A stretch of 64,000 nucleotides of DNA from Mycocentrospora acerina (lineage: Eukaryota > Ascomycota > Dothideomycetes > Pleosporales). Below, one piece after another: positions 44,347-55,204 of this stretch; position 1 is the stretch's first letter; every line of letters begins with the position of its first letter. The position numbers and the translations under genes are program-made. The notes under the pieces are model-generated. The model saw nothing but the letters and a program-made list of their open reading frames with translations, made no database searches and was not told where the DNA came from. The stretch spans positions 124,001 to 188,000 of the forward strand of contig JAKUHH010000124.1 of the NCBI GenBank assembly GCA_022701365.1, in the 5' to 3' direction.

Positions 44347-45560
44347 TTACAACGTAGCCTTAATGATTATTGGCTTCGCTCCAACTTTTTGTGCCTCTGC
44401 GTTCAGAGCATCAATTTCAGCTTGAACTAAAGGAATGCCCATCTTCTTCCTTTCCTCCTGTTGTAATTGCTCAATTTCCCCAGGGAAATATATTCTCTCC
44501 ACTCCAGCAGCCTTCTCTGCACCTACTACTCTGTCGTAAAGATACTGCATTCTCTCTCGAAAGTCTTCCAGACTCATAAACAGATCCGGTTTAATGGCCA
44601 CTAAGAAATGACCAACATCAGACGGTTTGGAAGGATCATAGGGACCGGTAACATGTCCAGCATATGCAGAGCCGGACAGTACTCCAGAGAAGACATCCAT
44701 CATCACTGCTAATCCTGACCCTTTGGGGCCGCCCATCGGGAGCCTAGATGGCATTAGCAGAACTCAAAAAGAATTAAATGTACGCAAATTTCCCGCGCAT
44801 CTTAGCAGGGTACCCGATAATTCAGGAAACTTTGCTGAGATTGACAGAACAGTTATGTTGTACAGGGGAACTCATACATAACGCCTCCATCTAGGGCAGC
44901 AGACGGGTCATCTGTCGGTTCGCCTTCCTTGTCTAACGCCCAGTCTAGGGGAATCTTTTCGCCCCGCCGCTTCGCCTTGTAAATCTTCCCTCGTGCAGCA
45001 ACCGAGGGAGCCATGTCAAGAATGAAAGGCTTGTCCTTGCCAGGTGCACCACATGCTATCGGCGAAACACCGAGAAGCATGCTTTTTCCACCCCAGGGTG
45101 GCAGTGCTGGACTCGAGTTGGTAAAAACCAAGCTCATCATATCTGCATCAAGAGCTTTCTGCACAACCCACGCGCTCATGCCGAAGTGGTTTGAATGTTT
45201 AACACTGGCCATTCCGATTCCATAGGTCTTTGCAGACTCAATCGCCGCTGCCATGCCTGCATCTGCAGCAAGAAAGCCAAATGCGTTGTGTGCATCAACA
45301 TGAGTTACTACTGGCGTTATCTGCTTGAGTTCTGGAGTTGCACGTCCGTCAAGAACGCCCTGTCGTATTCGTTCCATGTAAGACAGTATCCGGTTCATAC
45401 CATGCGTGTCGACACCTCGGAGATCCGCCGCAATGAGGCCTTGTGCGACAACAACAGCGCTGGCAGCTGTTACCCCATTTCCAACAAGAACAGCCTCTAC
45501 AAAGGCCTGCGCGTCGCCTGCATCAACATAGAACTTCGAGTCTGGCACGTTTTCCGCCAT
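44347..45560 (-). CDS. malate/L-lactate dehydrogenase family (Ldh_2, YiaK-like) oxidoreductase
   Basis: Exons 44878-45560 and 44347-44743 join in frame (359 residues). Ldh_2 landmarks: the catalytic-His segment ADLRGVDTHGMNRI, GIGMASVKHSNHFGMSAW, VFTNSSPALPPWGGKSMLLG, PFILDMAPSVAARGKIYKAK, WALDKEGEPTDDPSAALDGG and, across the splice, MLPMGGPKGSGLAVMMDVF. The C-terminal FPGEIEQLQQEERKKMGIPL is also typical. These NAD(P)-dependent enzymes reduce 2-oxo acids such as 2,3-diketogulonate, cyclic imino acids or 2-oxo sugar acids. It lies divergent from a Zn2Cys6 regulator (322 bases between starts), which supports a regulated catabolic role; the substrate is unknown. Confidence 0.9.
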
Positions 45561-45882
45561 GACTGGAGTGACTTCAGGCAGGTGGAGACGAAAGGAACGT
45601 TAGAAACAACAGACAAGGGTAATTTCGTCAATCGAAACGATGGAACGCGCTTTTAATTCATGAACTCAGTATAAAAGCAGCTGAGAACATACCTGTAGTC
45701 GTTATAACGCTTTCGAACTGGTTCCTAGGAATCGCGTGTGGGTCAGCGTGCGGAGATGGTCCGCTCGAGGAAAGGTGCGGCTGTGCTCTCCGCTCCCCTT
45801 GTGCCTTCCCCGTCAAGCAAAACGCGGGCGTTGCCCGTTGCTTAACAAACTGCTTCGCATCCTCACACCACTCGCCCGGATC
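45561..45882. promoter_or_regulatory. divergent promoter between Ldh_2 gene and Zn2Cys6 regulator
   Basis: 322 bases shared by two divergent starts. It contains TATAAA (45670-45675) and several CGG/CCG triplets, which are the half-sites zinc-cluster regulators use; no clean paired site is evident. Confidence 0.45.
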
Positions 45883-48116
45883 ATGTCCGAGAGAGCAACA
45901 AGCAGAAATCCACGCTTACGTCTAGCTTGTGCTAGATGTCAACGGCGAAAAATTCGCGTTAGTGCTCCGATCTGGCTTTTGTTGCGACCCTGACGGTAAT
46001 GATTGTCGCAGTGCGACGCGCAGTTTCCCACGTGCAGCAATTGCCAGAGAGCTTCAGTAGAGTGTAGCGATGGCGACAGCCTGCGCCTTCGCGATACACG
46101 CCTTAGCCGTACTGTGCCACGCTTGAAGAGGCGCGTCACGTGGCTCGAATCCATTATCCGGGAGCGTTTACCTGACGTCGACCTCTCTACGGATGGTCCT
46201 ACCTTTCTAGGGGAAGCCGAACCCGTCGATGAAGAATCTCAAGCTTCACCTCCGGTAGATGATATTTCCAGCTTAAGCGGTCGACAATCCGCTCCATTAC
46301 AGTATAGGGGGCCGCCTGATCAACGCGCTCACGAAATTGGTCTTGTCTCGGTTGGATTTAACGCAGATCAGCGATATATCGGGCCATCAAGCGGCTACTT
46401 TCTCGCCAGGGTACTTCTTAGTTGCTCACCGAGGACTGGGAATCGACAAGAATATACAGAGCGTACCGCTGGGTCGATCACGCAATCGATCGTTGATGAG
46501 CTCGTCGACGCGGCTCATGGACCTTTGCCACTGCCAAAGAAAGCTCATGCTGTCGAATTATGTCGAATTTACTTTGAAGTGATCCACCCACAATATCCTT
46601 TCATCCATGAAACCTCATTTGGTGGAATTTTGGATCGTATGTACAGCGATGACGGAACACAAGTAACGAACCCAGACCCGTACTCGTGCTTCCAGGTATA
46701 CATGGTTCTAGCGATTTCATCCAACATCCTGTCTTATCGCGTGAAGCGTCAGATACCTGGAGAGTCCTATTGCCTGTCTGCGCTGCAATATTTTGACCGC
46801 ATCAATGTAGAAAATTCGTTGCAAGGCTTGCAGTGCATGTTGCTCCTGACTGTCTTCACGATCCATAGTCCATTCATGAGACTAAACGCGTGGTACCTTA
46901 ACTACCAGTGTATTGCTGCAGTGTTAGATTTGGGCTTGCAAAGGAACGTCACAGTGTCATCAGGTATTTCCCTACTCGAGCAGGAGATGCGAACAAGAAT
47001 CTTTTGGACGGTGTTCACGTTGGATAGAACTATTGCAACCATGATGGGGCGTCCGATTGGATTACGAGACGAAGCTTGCGAGCTGCGTGTATGTTGTCAC
47101 TACCCCATCTTCATCCTGTATCGCTGATCGATTGCAAGCTCCCGCAAACTCTCAGCGACCAGGAGCTCATTGGACCCATCATTCCACCCAGCAATCTTGT
47201 TGATAGCATAATATTTTCGGTTCATCTCTTCAAGTTAGCCAGGCTGAACTCTGAGATCAAATATGTCGCGAACAGCATCGTGCGCGAGGCTCCTCCATAT
47301 GCCTACCCCCCGGTCACCGACAACAACATCCAGATTTGGCAGAAAGGTATGCTTGAGAGGCTTGATCAGTGGTTCGAATCTATTCCGCAGTCCGAATCCC
47401 CGAATGCCTACATTCAGGTTGTCTGCAAAATTCGTTTTCACTCTATCAAGATGCTCCTCTTACGACCCAGCCCCGCGATCCCGAAGCCTTCAACGGAGTC
47501 ATTACTTGCTTGTTATGACTCTGCGAATCACGCTATCGGATTATTTGATCAACTCTACAAACGGGACCTGCTTGTGCACGACTGGGTGAGTTTGCACGTG
47601 ATTGTATTAAGTACCATCACTATCCTTTACTGCATAAGGACTGTACCAGATCTTGTCAGGACCGTTGAGCTTGATGAGTTAATGAACACGTTGAATATTA
47701 GTTTCAGTGTTCTCAGCGCTGGTGGAGAACACTGGTCTGCGGCGAAGCGCTGCCGCAGCATCCTTGATGACTTGGCAAAAGCGACCATCTGTTGGATGAA
47801 GAGCTTAAAAACACCAAGCACTCGTGTCACCAACAGAGCCAGTGAAATAATTCCAACAGAAGGGCAGGTTCAAGGAGCTCCATTGACACAAGGCGCATCG
47901 TACGAAAACGCTCCCATAGATCATTCGGGCAATATCTTCAATATTAGTCCACCAGGCGGCATTTTCACAGAGGAAAGTACATGGCCAAGTTCGTTCCAGC
48001 CGCAGTACGCATTTGGAGACAATGCAAGCATAGACCATATTATGCAGAATTTGTTCGACGATTTCATTCCTCAAACAAACATGTTCCCAGTGGACCCAGA
48101 GTTCTTCAATTGCTAA
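45883..48116 (+). CDS. Zn(II)2Cys6 transcription factor with fungal-specific TF domain
   Basis: Exons 45883-45957, 46012-47088 and 47139-48116 join in frame (709 residues). The zinc cluster is built across the first splice: LACARCQRRKIRCDAQFPTC then SNCQRASVEC, matching C-x2-C-x6-C-x6-C-x2-C-x6-C. A basic linker and short coiled-coil-like LKRRVTWLESIIRERLPD follow. The fungal TF (Fungal_trans) homology region includes ELCRIYFEVIHPQYPFIHET, SYRVKRQIPGESYCLSALQY and MRTRIFWTVFTLDRTIATMMGRP. It is nuclear. Its position inside the Ldh_2-IlvD-SDR group suggests it is the pathway-specific activator. Its stop is only 5 bases from the stop of the convergent IlvD/Edd gene. Confidence 0.92.
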
Positions 48117-48121
48117 GCAGG

Positions 48122-50022
48122 TCAAGGTCCTGCCGCCGTTAGAAAGTCAAAGTCGGCGCCCAGGTGCGCTTGATTGACGGAGCGCATATAAAGCCCGCGA
48201 TATCCCCTCGTATGCTCCTCAGCTGCTTTTCCTATTGCTCCAGCCTTCGACACTCTAGAGTTTATCCTGCGAGCTATCTCTTCCGCTGATACATGGAGTT
48301 GCAAAAGTCGTTTTTCGACATTACACTCAATCAAATCGCCATTTTCCACAATACCCAGTACAGATCTAGGTTCGGCTGATTCTGGAGATATGTGTAGGAC
48401 TACAGTTCCTCCTGCTGTGCCACTCATTCTTCCATCTGAGAGACGCAACATATCTTGGACCCCACGCTCACCGAGCTTGCGTGGAATTGGGATCAGGCCT
48501 GCCTCAGGCATACCAGGATTACCTATTGGTCCGATGTTCTGCAGCACCAGAACACTGTCTGCATCGACCTCCAAGTCGGGGTCGTCGATTCGCTTCGCCA
48601 TGTCGGCAGAATTCGCAAAAACCACTGCCTTTCCTGTATGTTGCAGCAGCCGTCTGTCTTTAGATGCACTAGCTTTCATCATCGCTCCATCTGGTGCGAG
48701 ATTACCGCGTAATACGACAAGAGCTGCTGAAGGATACAGAGGACTATCAAACGATTGAATGCAATTCACCGGACTATTGCGTGGGACCGGTATGTAAGGC
48801 GCAGAGGCTATCTCCTCGCCTAAAGTCCGACCAGACACCGTCATTGCATCCAGATGCAGCAAAGGCTTCAGTTCGTGCAGTAATGCTAACATTCCGCCTG
48901 AATTGTGAAAGTCGGTCATGTAGTTCTCGCCGCTTGGCTTCAGATCCACGAGTAAGGGTGTCTTCCGTCCAATCTTATCGAAAGTGTCGAGGTCGATCGT
49001 CTTTGCTACCTCGGGGTGTCTTCCGATAATAGCCATGAGGTGTACTACTGCATTGGTCGAACCGCCAATCGCTTGTAGCACTGTAATGGCATTGAGGAAA
49101 GAATTCCTATTAAGAAGCTGTTGTGGTTGAAGCTTTGTCGCGGCTGCTTGTACTGCAAGTTTCCCAGTCTCTTCTGCAATCCTCAACCGGGCGGAGGATA
49201 CAGCAGGAGCTGTCGCACCTTTAAAGGGCATCATTCCAAGCGCTACGAGTATACATGCCATCGTGCTGGCAGTTCCCATGACACCACACGTTCCAGCCTG
49301 GACTGGTCAGCTAGGCTCTGCGACATGTACAAGTTTACTCACGGTGGGTGCAAGCTCTTCGTTGATGGCAGAAATATCTTCCAGATCGATTGTGCCGGCA
49401 CGGAAACTGGCCCAATTATTCCTACAGTCTGTGCAAGCGCCAATACGCACGCCCTTATGGCTTCCCGGCATCATCGGACCTGTTACGAGATGCACGATGG
49501 GCTTGTTTGCTGATATTCCACCCATCAGTTGCGCTGGAGTCGTTTTGTCACAGCCTTTTGCTAAAGTTAGTTCTCTTTTGTGACAAAAACAATTTGTTCG
49601 TTACCTCCAATTAACACAACAGAATCGACAGGTTGTGCCCTAACCATTTCCTCGGTATCCATGCTCATCAGATTCCGGAGGAACATACTGGTCGGACTAG
49701 AAAAACTCTCATGTATACTTATTGTTGGGAAATCAATGGCAAGGCCTCCATTTAACTGCACCCCACGCTTGACAGCTTCGATGAGCTGCGGTACGTTTGC
49801 ATGGCACGGGTTGAAGCTGGAGTATGTGTTGACAATCCCAATAATGGGACGTGACAGAGCATCTTCACTATAACCAAGCGCTTTGATGAACACCTTTCTG
49901 AGGAAGAGGGAGAAATGAGCATCGCCGTATGACGTCAGACCTTGTCGCAGTCCTGTTGCTGAGTTGGGGATTGGATTGTCGAGATCGTAGTCGGCGTTAG
50001 AATGGGCCTGTTGCGCTGCCAT
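48122..50022 (-). CDS. IlvD/Edd-family sugar-acid dehydratase (Fe-S)
   Basis: Exons 49605-50022, 49343-49554 and 48122-49297 join in frame (601 residues). Fe-S cysteines: C73 in SFNPCHANV, C141 in GGCDKTTPAQLMGG (made across the first splice) and C214 in AGTCGVMGTASTMA (made across the second). Their spacing (68 and 73) is, as I recall, that of bacterial L-arabinonate dehydratase. Other landmarks: QAIGGSTNAVVHLMAI, HNSGGMLALLHEL, and the C-terminal SDGRMSGTAGGTVVLH with the catalytic Ser region. The family removes water from aldonates to give 2-keto-3-deoxy acids; true dihydroxyacid dehydratases (branched-chain amino acid synthesis) differ and carry mitochondrial presequences, absent here. 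Start at 50022 (MAAQQAHSNADYD). Confidence 0.92.
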
Positions 50023-50303
50023 AGTGAAGATTTGAGAGTGAATCTTGATTTGCAATATTGAACAAGTGGTTCGCTGCAATTGATGTACCAATTGGAGAGA
50101 GTTGGTTGGCTGGACGGGCCATGTCCGCTTCGCGGGGTCAAGACAATCAATTATCACGCAATCACGCATCTCCATAATATTCGGAAGAAACCCGCGCGCC
50201 ATCTTCAATTGCTTCATATTATCTTGAAGTATGGTGGTGCATATAAGATTGCGTAGTAGGCGATTCAGTTGCGAGTCACTAGTCTTTAACTCGTTCTCTT
50301 ATC
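50023..50303. promoter_or_regulatory. divergent promoter between IlvD/Edd dehydratase and SDR
   Basis: 281 bases between two divergent starts, so one regulator could control both. CGGG appears at 50116-50119 and CGGAAGAAACCCG near 50180-50192. These CGG triplets are compatible with a zinc-cluster site but not proof of one. Confidence 0.45.
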
Positions 50304-51110
50304 ATGTTTGACTTGAAGGATAAAGTCGCGCTTGTCATCGGACTTGGCCAAAGCGGTTCTGAAGGCTGGGGCATCGGAGCAGCATGCGCAGTCCTCTTCG
50401 CACGTCGAGGAGCCATCATCTTTGGCGGAAACCGTACCCTTGCATCGACTTCCAAGACCCAACAAACCATTCAAGACGGGGGAGGTATATGCGACATCAT
50501 ACCAACAAATGCGACTGATTCCGCCTCCACGAAAGCACTCGTAGATGCATGCCTCGCCAAACACGGTCGGATTGACATCCTTCTTGTGAACGTTGGACAG
50601 TCCCAACCTGGCAGTCCCGCAAGCATGCCTGAGTCGACGTGGGACACTCAGATGGATCTTAATCTGAAAAGCGTATATCTCGCCTGTCATCATGTCCTTC
50701 CCATCATGGAGAAGCAAGATTCAGGCGGCGCAATTGTTTGTATTTCTAGTATTGCGGGTCTACGGTATATTGGCAAACCTCAGATTGCATACAACACGGC
50801 AAAAGCAGCAGTTTTACAATTCGTAAAAGCCACTGCCGTCATGTATGCAGATAAGGGGGTACGTTTGAACGCGGTGGTACCGGGCTTGATGGACACTCCA
50901 TATACAAAGAGCATGGCGGAGAGATATGGAACTGACTTTGAGAGCTTCAAAAAAACACGAAACAAGCAAGTACCAATGGGTAGAATGGGCGATGCATGGG
51001 ATGTTGCGAATGCGGCACTTTTTCTAGTGTCAGACGAGGCAGACTATGTCACTGGACAGAAGATCGTGGTAGATGGAGGTATTACATCGAGTACTGGAAG
51101 AATACAGTAG
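50304..51110 (+). CDS. short-chain dehydrogenase/reductase (SDR)
   Basis: Intronless, 268 residues. Classical SDR features: an N-terminal Rossmann strand and glycine motif in VALVIGLGQSGSEGWGIG (unusually long loop), an acidic/polar segment CDIIPTNATDSAS at the cofactor-adenine site, LLVNVGQ in place of the usual NNAG, the catalytic Ser in VCISSIAGL, Tyr and Lys in AYNTAKAAV, and a C-terminal YVTGQKIVVDGG. Cytosolic NAD(P)-dependent oxidoreductase. By context it could oxidise an aldose or a 2-keto-3-deoxy acid in the same pathway as the adjacent dehydratase; that is inference. Confidence 0.92.
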   Translation: MFDLKDKVALVIGLGQSGSEGWGIGAACAVLFARRGAIIFGGNRTLASTSKTQQTIQDGGGICDIIPTNATDSASTKALVDACLAKHGRIDILLVNVGQSQPGSPASMPESTWDTQMDLNLKSVYLACHHVLPIMEKQDSGGAIVCISSIAGLRYIGKPQIAYNTAKAAVLQFVKATAVMYADKGVRLNAVVPGLMDTPYTKSMAERYGTDFESFKKTRNKQVPMGRMGDAWDVANAALFLVSDEADYVTGQKIVVDGGITSSTGRIQ

Positions 51111-51234
51111 TGAAACTGGACGCATAAAAATTAAAAGTAGATCTTCCTGCCGTGTCCGCAATTATGCACTCTATCACATCAGTGCACCTTCTCATTACTC
51201 AACGTGTAGCGTTTAACAACCTTGATTCGAAAGC

Positions 51235-51727
51235 CTACTCCAAATTCTCCATCCCACCCAGCATCCCCTTCACCATTCCCCCTATCATGCCCTCATCCTC
51301 CTCCGCAATCTCAAAATCAAACCTCGTAATATCCTCCTTGTATGGCCACAACATCTCACTCGTCACCCTTTCCTGCGTTAGCCTCTGACCTTTTAATCCT
51401 TCTGACATATCATAAAACTTACTGGTGATGTTCATCACTAGCTTGGTACTCCTCTAGTGCCTTTCTATCCCTATGAAAGCTCAGGAGCGCAAACTCGTAA
51501 CCTTTGCTACGCTCGATCGGGTCGGTGATTGAGGGGCCGCCGACTAGGAGCCGGTTATCCAGAACGCTAGGAAGCGATTTCAGGGCTTTTAGACGGGACA
51601 CGAAAAGTGATTTATGGGAAGAGGAGACGGTGGGGAGGAACTTGAATAAGACTGGTTTGATTGGCTTAGGAGAACAGTACTTCGGAGGGAGGAGCGAAGG
51701 AGACGTACCGATGTGGACTACTGTCAT
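51235..51727 (-). CDS. Dabb (stress-responsive A/B barrel) domain protein
   Basis: Three exons, 51709-51727, 51423-51651 and 51235-51367, join in frame (126 residues). The spliced start reads MTVVHIVLFKFLPTV, the first strand of the dimeric alpha/beta barrel (Dabb) family. FVSRLKALKSLPSVLDNRLL and SKGYEFALLSFHRDRKALEE follow, and HHQVTSEMLWPYKEDITRFD is formed across the last splice. These small ferredoxin-fold proteins dimerise; in fungi and plants some act as cyclases or stress proteins, most are uncharacterised. It is tail-to-tail with the SDR gene, 124 bases apart, and may belong to the same cluster. It is acidic with Met/Gly repeats at the C-terminus. Confidence 0.85.
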
Positions 51728-52209
51728 GATGTAGAACGCGATGGAAGTTTTTTTTTATGGTAATTCAGATAGTAAGGTTGAGTAAATTGGTTTCTTCTTT
51801 CGATTCCTTGAGTGATCTTCAGTATTTCAGGTTCCTAATACCACTAGTTTTGTAGCATACGGAGAAAGTCCGTAGACCCACTCCATGTAGAGGTCTGTGC
51901 GGCAAGATGACTAGGGTGGATAGTATTCTTGTCCTGGTAAGTTTGGACCTTTAACTCCAGTTGCTCTCAACGAGGCTGGCAACATTGCTTCGTTGTCAAA
52001 TCGGCTTATTCCTCAGAGATAGCTGACTTTACAAAAGTTTGAGAGATGGAAGCTGAGGTGGATAAATCTATATTCGCATACTTGGATGGGACATATTGTA
52101 GCACAGTAACGCTTGAGGGGTTAGTCCTTGGAGATATCTTGATGTGAACGCAAGTGACGAAGATCTGAATAATAACATAATATTGTTTCACTTCAATTCC
52201 TTTAATGCC
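51728..52209. other. intergenic region
   Basis: 480 bases between the start of the Dabb gene and the end of the Stn1 gene. No gene or repeat recognised. Confidence 0.5.
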
Positions 52210-53030
52210 TCACATTAATGCCCCAGAGTTCAGCATTGTCTCTTCCTTTCGCCGCCGAGACTCGAGCCTGATCTCCCTTTGCGCGAGATACACTTCCCTC
52301 TCCTCTTTCCGCTGAGCTCTTCGTAACTCTCGTTCTGCTGCTCTCTTCTTTTCCTCATATACCTTCTTTTTCTCTGCCTTGATCTCGTTCGTAATCCTTT
52401 TGTGTTCTCGAGACGAGATGTGCCATGGAGTCGACAGAACTTTGTCCTTAAATGCAGCCGTTTCAGCCCAAGCCTGTGCCTCCTCGTTTGTAGTCGAGAC
52501 TACCCATATTCTTTTTAGCTCCAGCTGCTTGACTCCTCGAAATTCTGAGATGGTTCCTTTGGCCTTTATCACGGATCCGATGTCCAGACATTGATGATCA
52601 ACCAAAACTTCGAACACTCCGAACTGGCTGATCACATTAACGTTATCGATTTTCGTTGCTGTGAATGATGAATTTATGTTCTGGACGACTGGAACTATTC
52701 TGACGATCTTAAGCTCGATGTTTGCACCGCTCCCATCGTCGATAGTAAGGACAGTGTATTTCGAATTAATGTCATCAATCGCTACAACAACGCCAACAAC
52801 CCGAACATATCGTATGGGATGGTTGAGATGGAAATACAGGTGCTGCCCTAATTGTACTTTAGATACAACTACTATGAGACAAGGGTATCATTACCTTGGA
52901 ACTCAGGCTCAGATCTAAGGGCTTGCACGTCGGCGGCAGTGAGCTTCACCCAGGCATCGTATGTGGGTGATGCCCGGAAGCAATAAGCTGGATATATTCG
53001 ATAGGAGCGGTCTGGTGGATGCCTTGACAT
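52210..53030 (-). CDS. stn1: telomere-capping protein Stn1 (CST complex)
   Basis: Exons 52895-53030 and 52210-52847 join in frame (257 residues). The start reads MSRHPPDRSYRIYPAYCFRA, then SPTYDAWVKLTAADVQAL. Across the splice come YFHLNHPIRYVRVVGVVVAI and a classic OB fold: KYTVLTIDDGSGANIELKIV, IDNVNVISQFGVFEVLVDHQ, LDIGSVIKAKGTISEFRGVK, QLELKRIWVVSTTNEEAQAW. A basic coiled-coil tail (KAEKKKVYEEKKRAAEREL...) follows. This matches fission-yeast-type Stn1, which with Ten1 binds and protects the telomeric single strand in the nucleus. The C-terminal winged-helix repeats of budding-yeast Stn1 are absent, as in other filamentous fungi. Confidence 0.88.
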
Positions 53031-53770
53031 GTCATACTTTGTTGATGATGCGAGAGATCAGGAAAGTGGACGAGGAAGACGCGACTCGAGGATACGAGAT
53101 TCGCCACGGCAGCACAGACCATCACGCGCACTCACGTGTAAAAAGGCTAATGCAAGTTGCTGCATGGGGCGATGATGCATGCAATGCAGTGCATCCGATG
53201 GAGCCGCAGGTTCCGCTTTGCAAGGAGAAAACAAGGTCCTTTGCAGCTAGCAATCAATATGTTCTTCTTCGAACGCTGCTTCCATGGCGCCAATAGGTCC
53301 CGAATGAGGAGCACGAACCAGGTCTCCCTAGTTAGCTGAACAGCAACACACCTCAACACCGCCAGTTTGCGATCACTCTGTCTGCTTTCAGTTGGTATAA
53401 GGTATCCATATATGTGACTAAAAGCCTCACTATCAATGGTCTACAAATCCAAGCTTACTGAAAGACCAATAACGATTCTCTGTCGGCCCGGCGGGGGGTA
53501 GTGCTCGATGACCTACGAGGCGGATCACCAAGCTGCAGTAAGCTTGGGAGCTACCCATGCTTCTCCTCAAGCTTCCAAGAGCTCTCGACCTGGTCATAAG
53601 ATAGAGCGGCGCCCACTGGCAGAGCCGGTTGATTGCCTCATTTTTTTCCTCTCGAGTCTGCAGGGCAGGCTAATACTAACAAGCTCCTCTACAGGCCAAC
53701 TAACAACTCGGCACCGTTTCGCCGTAAATCATCATTCCTAGGTTCTTCGCTCTGCGCCCACATTTACAAG
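53031..53770. other. divergent upstream region of Stn1 and a secreted protein
   Basis: 740 bases with no supported ORF. A short G-rich stretch lies near 53480-53500. A likely 5' UTR precedes the ATG at 53771. Confidence 0.45.
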
Positions 53771-54428
53771 ATGCGATTTCTGACACCTTGGGCATTTTCT
53801 TCGCTACTTTTCGTTGTGTCCTGCGTCGCGGAGCCGATCGCAAAGCCAGAAGCAATACCACAGCAAGTCCAAAATAATGCGCCATTCTCTGGAGCGATCT
53901 ACATCGTCAATCCGGATGGCTCGCAGGTTTCGACGCAGAGCGCAAACATGTGTCCAGCTTCTGCGTCAATAAGCTGCAGCAATGTCAACCATCCAAGCTG
54001 GTAATTCAAGCGATTCAGATCGCAAAAACTTCGCTAACTTTGCGCGCAGGTGCTGTCCCGCCAATTACGCATGCGCCATCCCCGCCAACTCGAACGGGTT
54101 GATCGGTTGTTGTCCGTCAGGAAGCTCTTGTGGTGGTGTCGTCAATGTCGCTCAGATTTCCACTGTGACCGTGTATCCTCAATATACCACTGCAGTTGTG
54201 TATGTGCAGCCCTCTACGGTAGTGGTGTACAATCAGCCCACTTCGGTCCAAGCTGGGTTTTGCGCGACAATCACAATGTCAGGCCCAGATCTGCCCAGAA
54301 CTGCGCAAGGAAATTGCGGGACGATTTTGATTGTAAGCGAGGGGACACCGAGTATGAGGGTTTTGGGCGTAGGGACATGTGTGGTAGCGTTGCTGCTTCA
54401 ACAAGCCTTCATGAGAATGTTTCGTTGA
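53771..54428 (+). CDS. small Cys-rich secreted protein, probably GPI-anchored
   Basis: Exons 53771-54000 and 54050-54428 join in frame (202 residues). Signal peptide MRFLTPWAFSSLLFVVSCVA, then a Cys-rich core: MCPASASISCSNVNHPSWCC (made across the splice), PANYACAIPANSNGLIGCCP and SGSSCGG. A Val/Tyr/Thr/Gln-rich stretch (VTVYPQYTTAVVYVQPSTVV) follows, and the C-terminus is hydrophobic (LGVGTCVVALLLQQAF), which suits a GPI-anchor signal. The double CC...CC pattern resembles small fungal wall proteins with an N-terminal CPxGxxCC-type module; I do not assign a family. A second in-frame ATG at 53633 would lack a signal peptide, so 53771 is preferred. Confidence 0.8.
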
Positions 54429-54538
54429 CGCAGCACGTTTCAGGACAACACATCGACGGCAAAATTCACAATATTACGATTTACGATTACAGTACGATAA
54501 ATGAATATAGCGAAGATTTCATTATGTTCTGGTCTAGC

Positions 54539-55204
54539 TCACTGGTTGCCCTTCTTCGCGTCTTCCGCATCGTCCTTCGGAACGCTGACCAGTTTTGGTA
54601 CGACGATTGCGTTCAAATGACGGAAAGCCTGTACAGCACGTTAGTAACACATCCAGCGATCTTATCTTTTTTCTTGGGCAGGGAAACTCACGTTAGCAAT
54701 GGCCCCCTCGGGCAATGATCCATTCCACTTATCCTCCAACTTCTTGATCTTGCCCTGCTCATCAAGATGAATCGCGACGACACTTTGTATCGTCTGCTCC
54801 TTATTGATTCCCTTGATCACGTATCTCGTCTTCAGGTCCATCACAATCGGGTTACCCGCATCTGTGACCTCGTGGCTCAGTCGCTCGATTTGGCTAAACA
54901 CCTGCTGTAGGCCGTACCACTGCGCTGCGTATTTCCCGCGGCCCTCAGCAATGGTGATGTTGTCCGCAAAAATGGCGTCGTCACGCCATAAGGCGAGTTT
55001 TGGCAGCGACGGGCGGCCTGCAAAGAGGTCTAGGACAGAACCAACGATTGTGCGTTGCGAGTCTGAGAGCGTGACGCCAGGGCTAGTTTGAATTTGCGTG
55101 TTTTCAATCTTGAGAGTAGAGCTGGAAGGGATTTCTATTGTTCGACTCTATTAATTCAACATCTTCTCGTAGCTTACCAAGTACAGAGCCTTACCGGTAG
55201 ACAT
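54539..55204 (-). CDS. NTF2-like (SnoaL-type) fold protein, fungal conserved
   Basis: Coding is continuous over 54692-55147 and splices to 54539-54628. Visible: SRTIEIPSSTLKIENTQIQT, SPGVTLSDSQRTIVGSVLDL, FAGRPSLPKLALWRDDAIFA, GRGKYAAQWYGLQQVFSQIE, TRYVIKGINKEQTIQSVVAI, KKLEDKWNGSLPEGAIANAF and RHLNAIVVPKLVSVP. This strand-rich cone with a repeated Trp is the NTF2/SnoaL-like fold, common in fungal proteins of unknown function. The start is unresolved: an ATG at 55204 begins MSTGKALYL, but joining it needs a 30-nt intron, unusually short, so a different first exon is possible. No signal peptide. Confidence 0.7.

Noticed and set aside
55148..55204. MSTGKALYL first exon for the NTF2-like gene
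   Set aside because: Needs a 30-nt intron, shorter than fungal introns normally are, and the alternative 47-nt splice shifts the frame. Left unresolved.
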